Below are positions 5,224 through 6,170 of a DNA stretch of 6,170 nucleotides, piece after piece. The notes beneath the pieces were generated by a model. The model saw only the letters and a program-made list of their open reading frames with translations. It was not told where the DNA came from and did no database searches. Position 1 is the first letter of the stretch. Each line of letters opens with the position of its first letter. The DNA is taken from contig VGCB01000179.1 of the NCBI GenBank assembly GCA_016870235.1, positions 1 to 6,170 on the forward strand, in the 5' to 3' direction. This DNA is from Actinomycetota bacterium. Lineage in GTDB: Bacteria > Actinomycetota > Thermoleophilia > Gaiellales > Gaiellaceae. The position numbers and the translations under genes are program-made.

Positions 5224-6170
5224 CCGCGAGGAACGCCGCGAGGGCGGTCGTGATCGGGACGGCGGCGATCAGCCCGATCGAGCCGACGAGCATCGCCACC
5301 GCCTGCTCCGCGACCGCCTCGGTGCCGATCGCGGTCGAGAACGACGTGCCGGCGATCGAGAAGAGCAGCAGCACCGGCAGCGCGGCGCCCGCGTACGCGA
5401 GCACGAGCGTGTTCACGGTCGCGGCGATGTGGTCGTGGCCGACGTCGAGCGCCTCGCGGAAGAGCCGGCGCCCGCCGAGCGACGGGCTCGACCGCCGCAA
5501 GGCCATCACGGTCGACGCCTGGGTGACGGTGAGATCGTCGAGGACGCCGAGCGCGCCGATGATCATCCCCGCGAGCAGCAGGCCCTGGAGCGAGATCTCA
5601 CCGGAGACGGCGCGCAGGTAGGCCGTCTCGTCCGAGGCGAGCCCGGTGAGCTTCACGGCGTCGATCGCGAGCGAGGCGAGGCCCGCCGTCAGAGCGAGGC
5701 TCGTCGCCGTCCCGAGCATGGCGGCGACGCCCTTCGCCCCGAGGCCGTGCGTGAGCGGGATCGTCACGAACATCACGGCCAGCGCCCCGACGAGCGCGAC
5801 CCCCACGGGCGACGTGCCGTCGAGGATCGCGGGGACGACGAACTCGACGATCAGGAGGAGGCTGACACCGAGGCCGATCAGCGCCCGCAGGCCGCGAAAC
5901 CGCCCGGCGACGACGACGAGGAGGGCGAAGACCGCGGCGAGGATCGCGAGCGGGCGCCCGCGCTCGAAGTCCGAGAAGCCGTAGCGGTCGACCGGCCGAC
6001 CAAGCACCTCCGCGCCCTCCGGGATCTCGAGTCGGTACACCTTGATCCGGTCACCGGGCGCGAGCCTGACCTCCGAGCTCGTCTCGCCGACCGTGAACGC
6101 GGCGCGGTCGCCCTCGTCGGGGCCGCTCTCGACGCGCACGGTCACGCGCGAGCAGCTCGCGCGGCCCGGC
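5171..6170 (-). CDS. YibE/F-family multi-pass membrane protein, 5' end beyond window
   Basis: The frame is open to the right edge, giving 332 visible residues. Numbered from an internal GTG at 6145, a beta-rich extracytoplasmic lead (about 1-60, VRVESGPDEG and LAPGDRIKVYR) is followed by about seven hydrophobic segments. These lie near 64-82, 87-108, 112-133, 140-165, 186-202, 244-265 and 283-308. The segment GLLLAGMIIGALGVLDDLTV (188-207) with TQAS following, and GHDHIAATVNTLVLAYAGA (236-254), are the diagnostic YibE/F motifs. YibE/F proteins are usually about 380-450 residues, so an N-terminal helix and part of the lead are probably outside the window. I do not treat the GTG at 6145 as the start, because the family-like sequence continues upstream without a stop. 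The C-terminus DAHHGHAH is histidine-rich and could bind metal. The biochemical role of the family is not established; a transport or envelope function is only inferred. It converges on the HxlR gene with a 53-bp overlap. Confidence 0.92.
   Translation of the reverse strand, partial: PGRASCSRVTVRVESGPDEGDRAAFTVGETSSEVRLAPGDRIKVYRLEIPEGAEVLGRPVDRYGFSDFERGRPLAILAAVFALLVVVAGRFRGLRALIGLGVSLLLIVEFVVPAILDGTSPVGVALVGALAVMFVTIPLTHGLGAKGVAAMLGTATSLALTAGLASLAIDAVKLTGLASDETAYLRAVSGEISLQGLLLAGMIIGALGVLDDLTVTQASTVMALRRSSPSLGGRRLFREALDVGHDHIAATVNTLVLAYAGAALPVLLLFSIAGTSFSTAIGTEAVAEQAVAMLVGSIGLIAAVPITTALAAFLAVRLPVKALGDAHHGHAH

Overview
The window is very GC-rich (visibly around 70% G+C) and tightly packed. 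Codons end mostly in G or C, Ala/Arg/Asp/Glu/Val dominate the proteins, and the genes overlap. This suggests a high-GC actinobacterium, possibly of the Thermoleophilia/Solirubrobacter type. That placement is an inference from composition and protein style only.

Five genes on the minus strand, from about 4784 down to the left edge, look like one zinc (or zinc/manganese) acquisition operon. In transcription order they are: a lipoprotein metal-binding protein (ZnuA-like, 4784-3822), an ABC ATPase (ZnuC-like, 3825-3067), an ABC-3 family permease (ZnuB-like, 3079-2222), a COG0523/CobW-type G3E GTPase with an extra internal domain (2202-847), and a WD40 beta-propeller protein that runs off the left edge (859-1). 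The junctions are a 4-bp ATGA overlap, a 13-bp overlap, a 19-bp gap with a strong Shine-Dalgarno sequence, and a 13-bp overlap (or 4-bp GTGA, if the second start is used). The simplest reading is that the transporter brings in scarce metal and the GTPase hands it to a client protein, with the propeller as a possible partner or scaffold.

The operon is headed by a short AT-rich island (about 4783-4809) holding an imperfect palindrome that resembles a Fur-family operator and overlaps a -10-like hexamer. Divergent from the operon is a small HxlR-family winged-helix regulator (about 4783-5223, plus strand) with four cysteines. Its likely start codon overlaps the znuA start codon.

At the right, a YibE/F-family multi-pass membrane protein (minus strand, 5' end beyond the window) ends in a histidine-rich tail. 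It overlaps the 3' end of the HxlR gene by 53 bp. No stretch longer than 20 bp between genes is non-coding, and I saw no RNA genes, mobile elements, CRISPR arrays or convincing intrinsic terminators.
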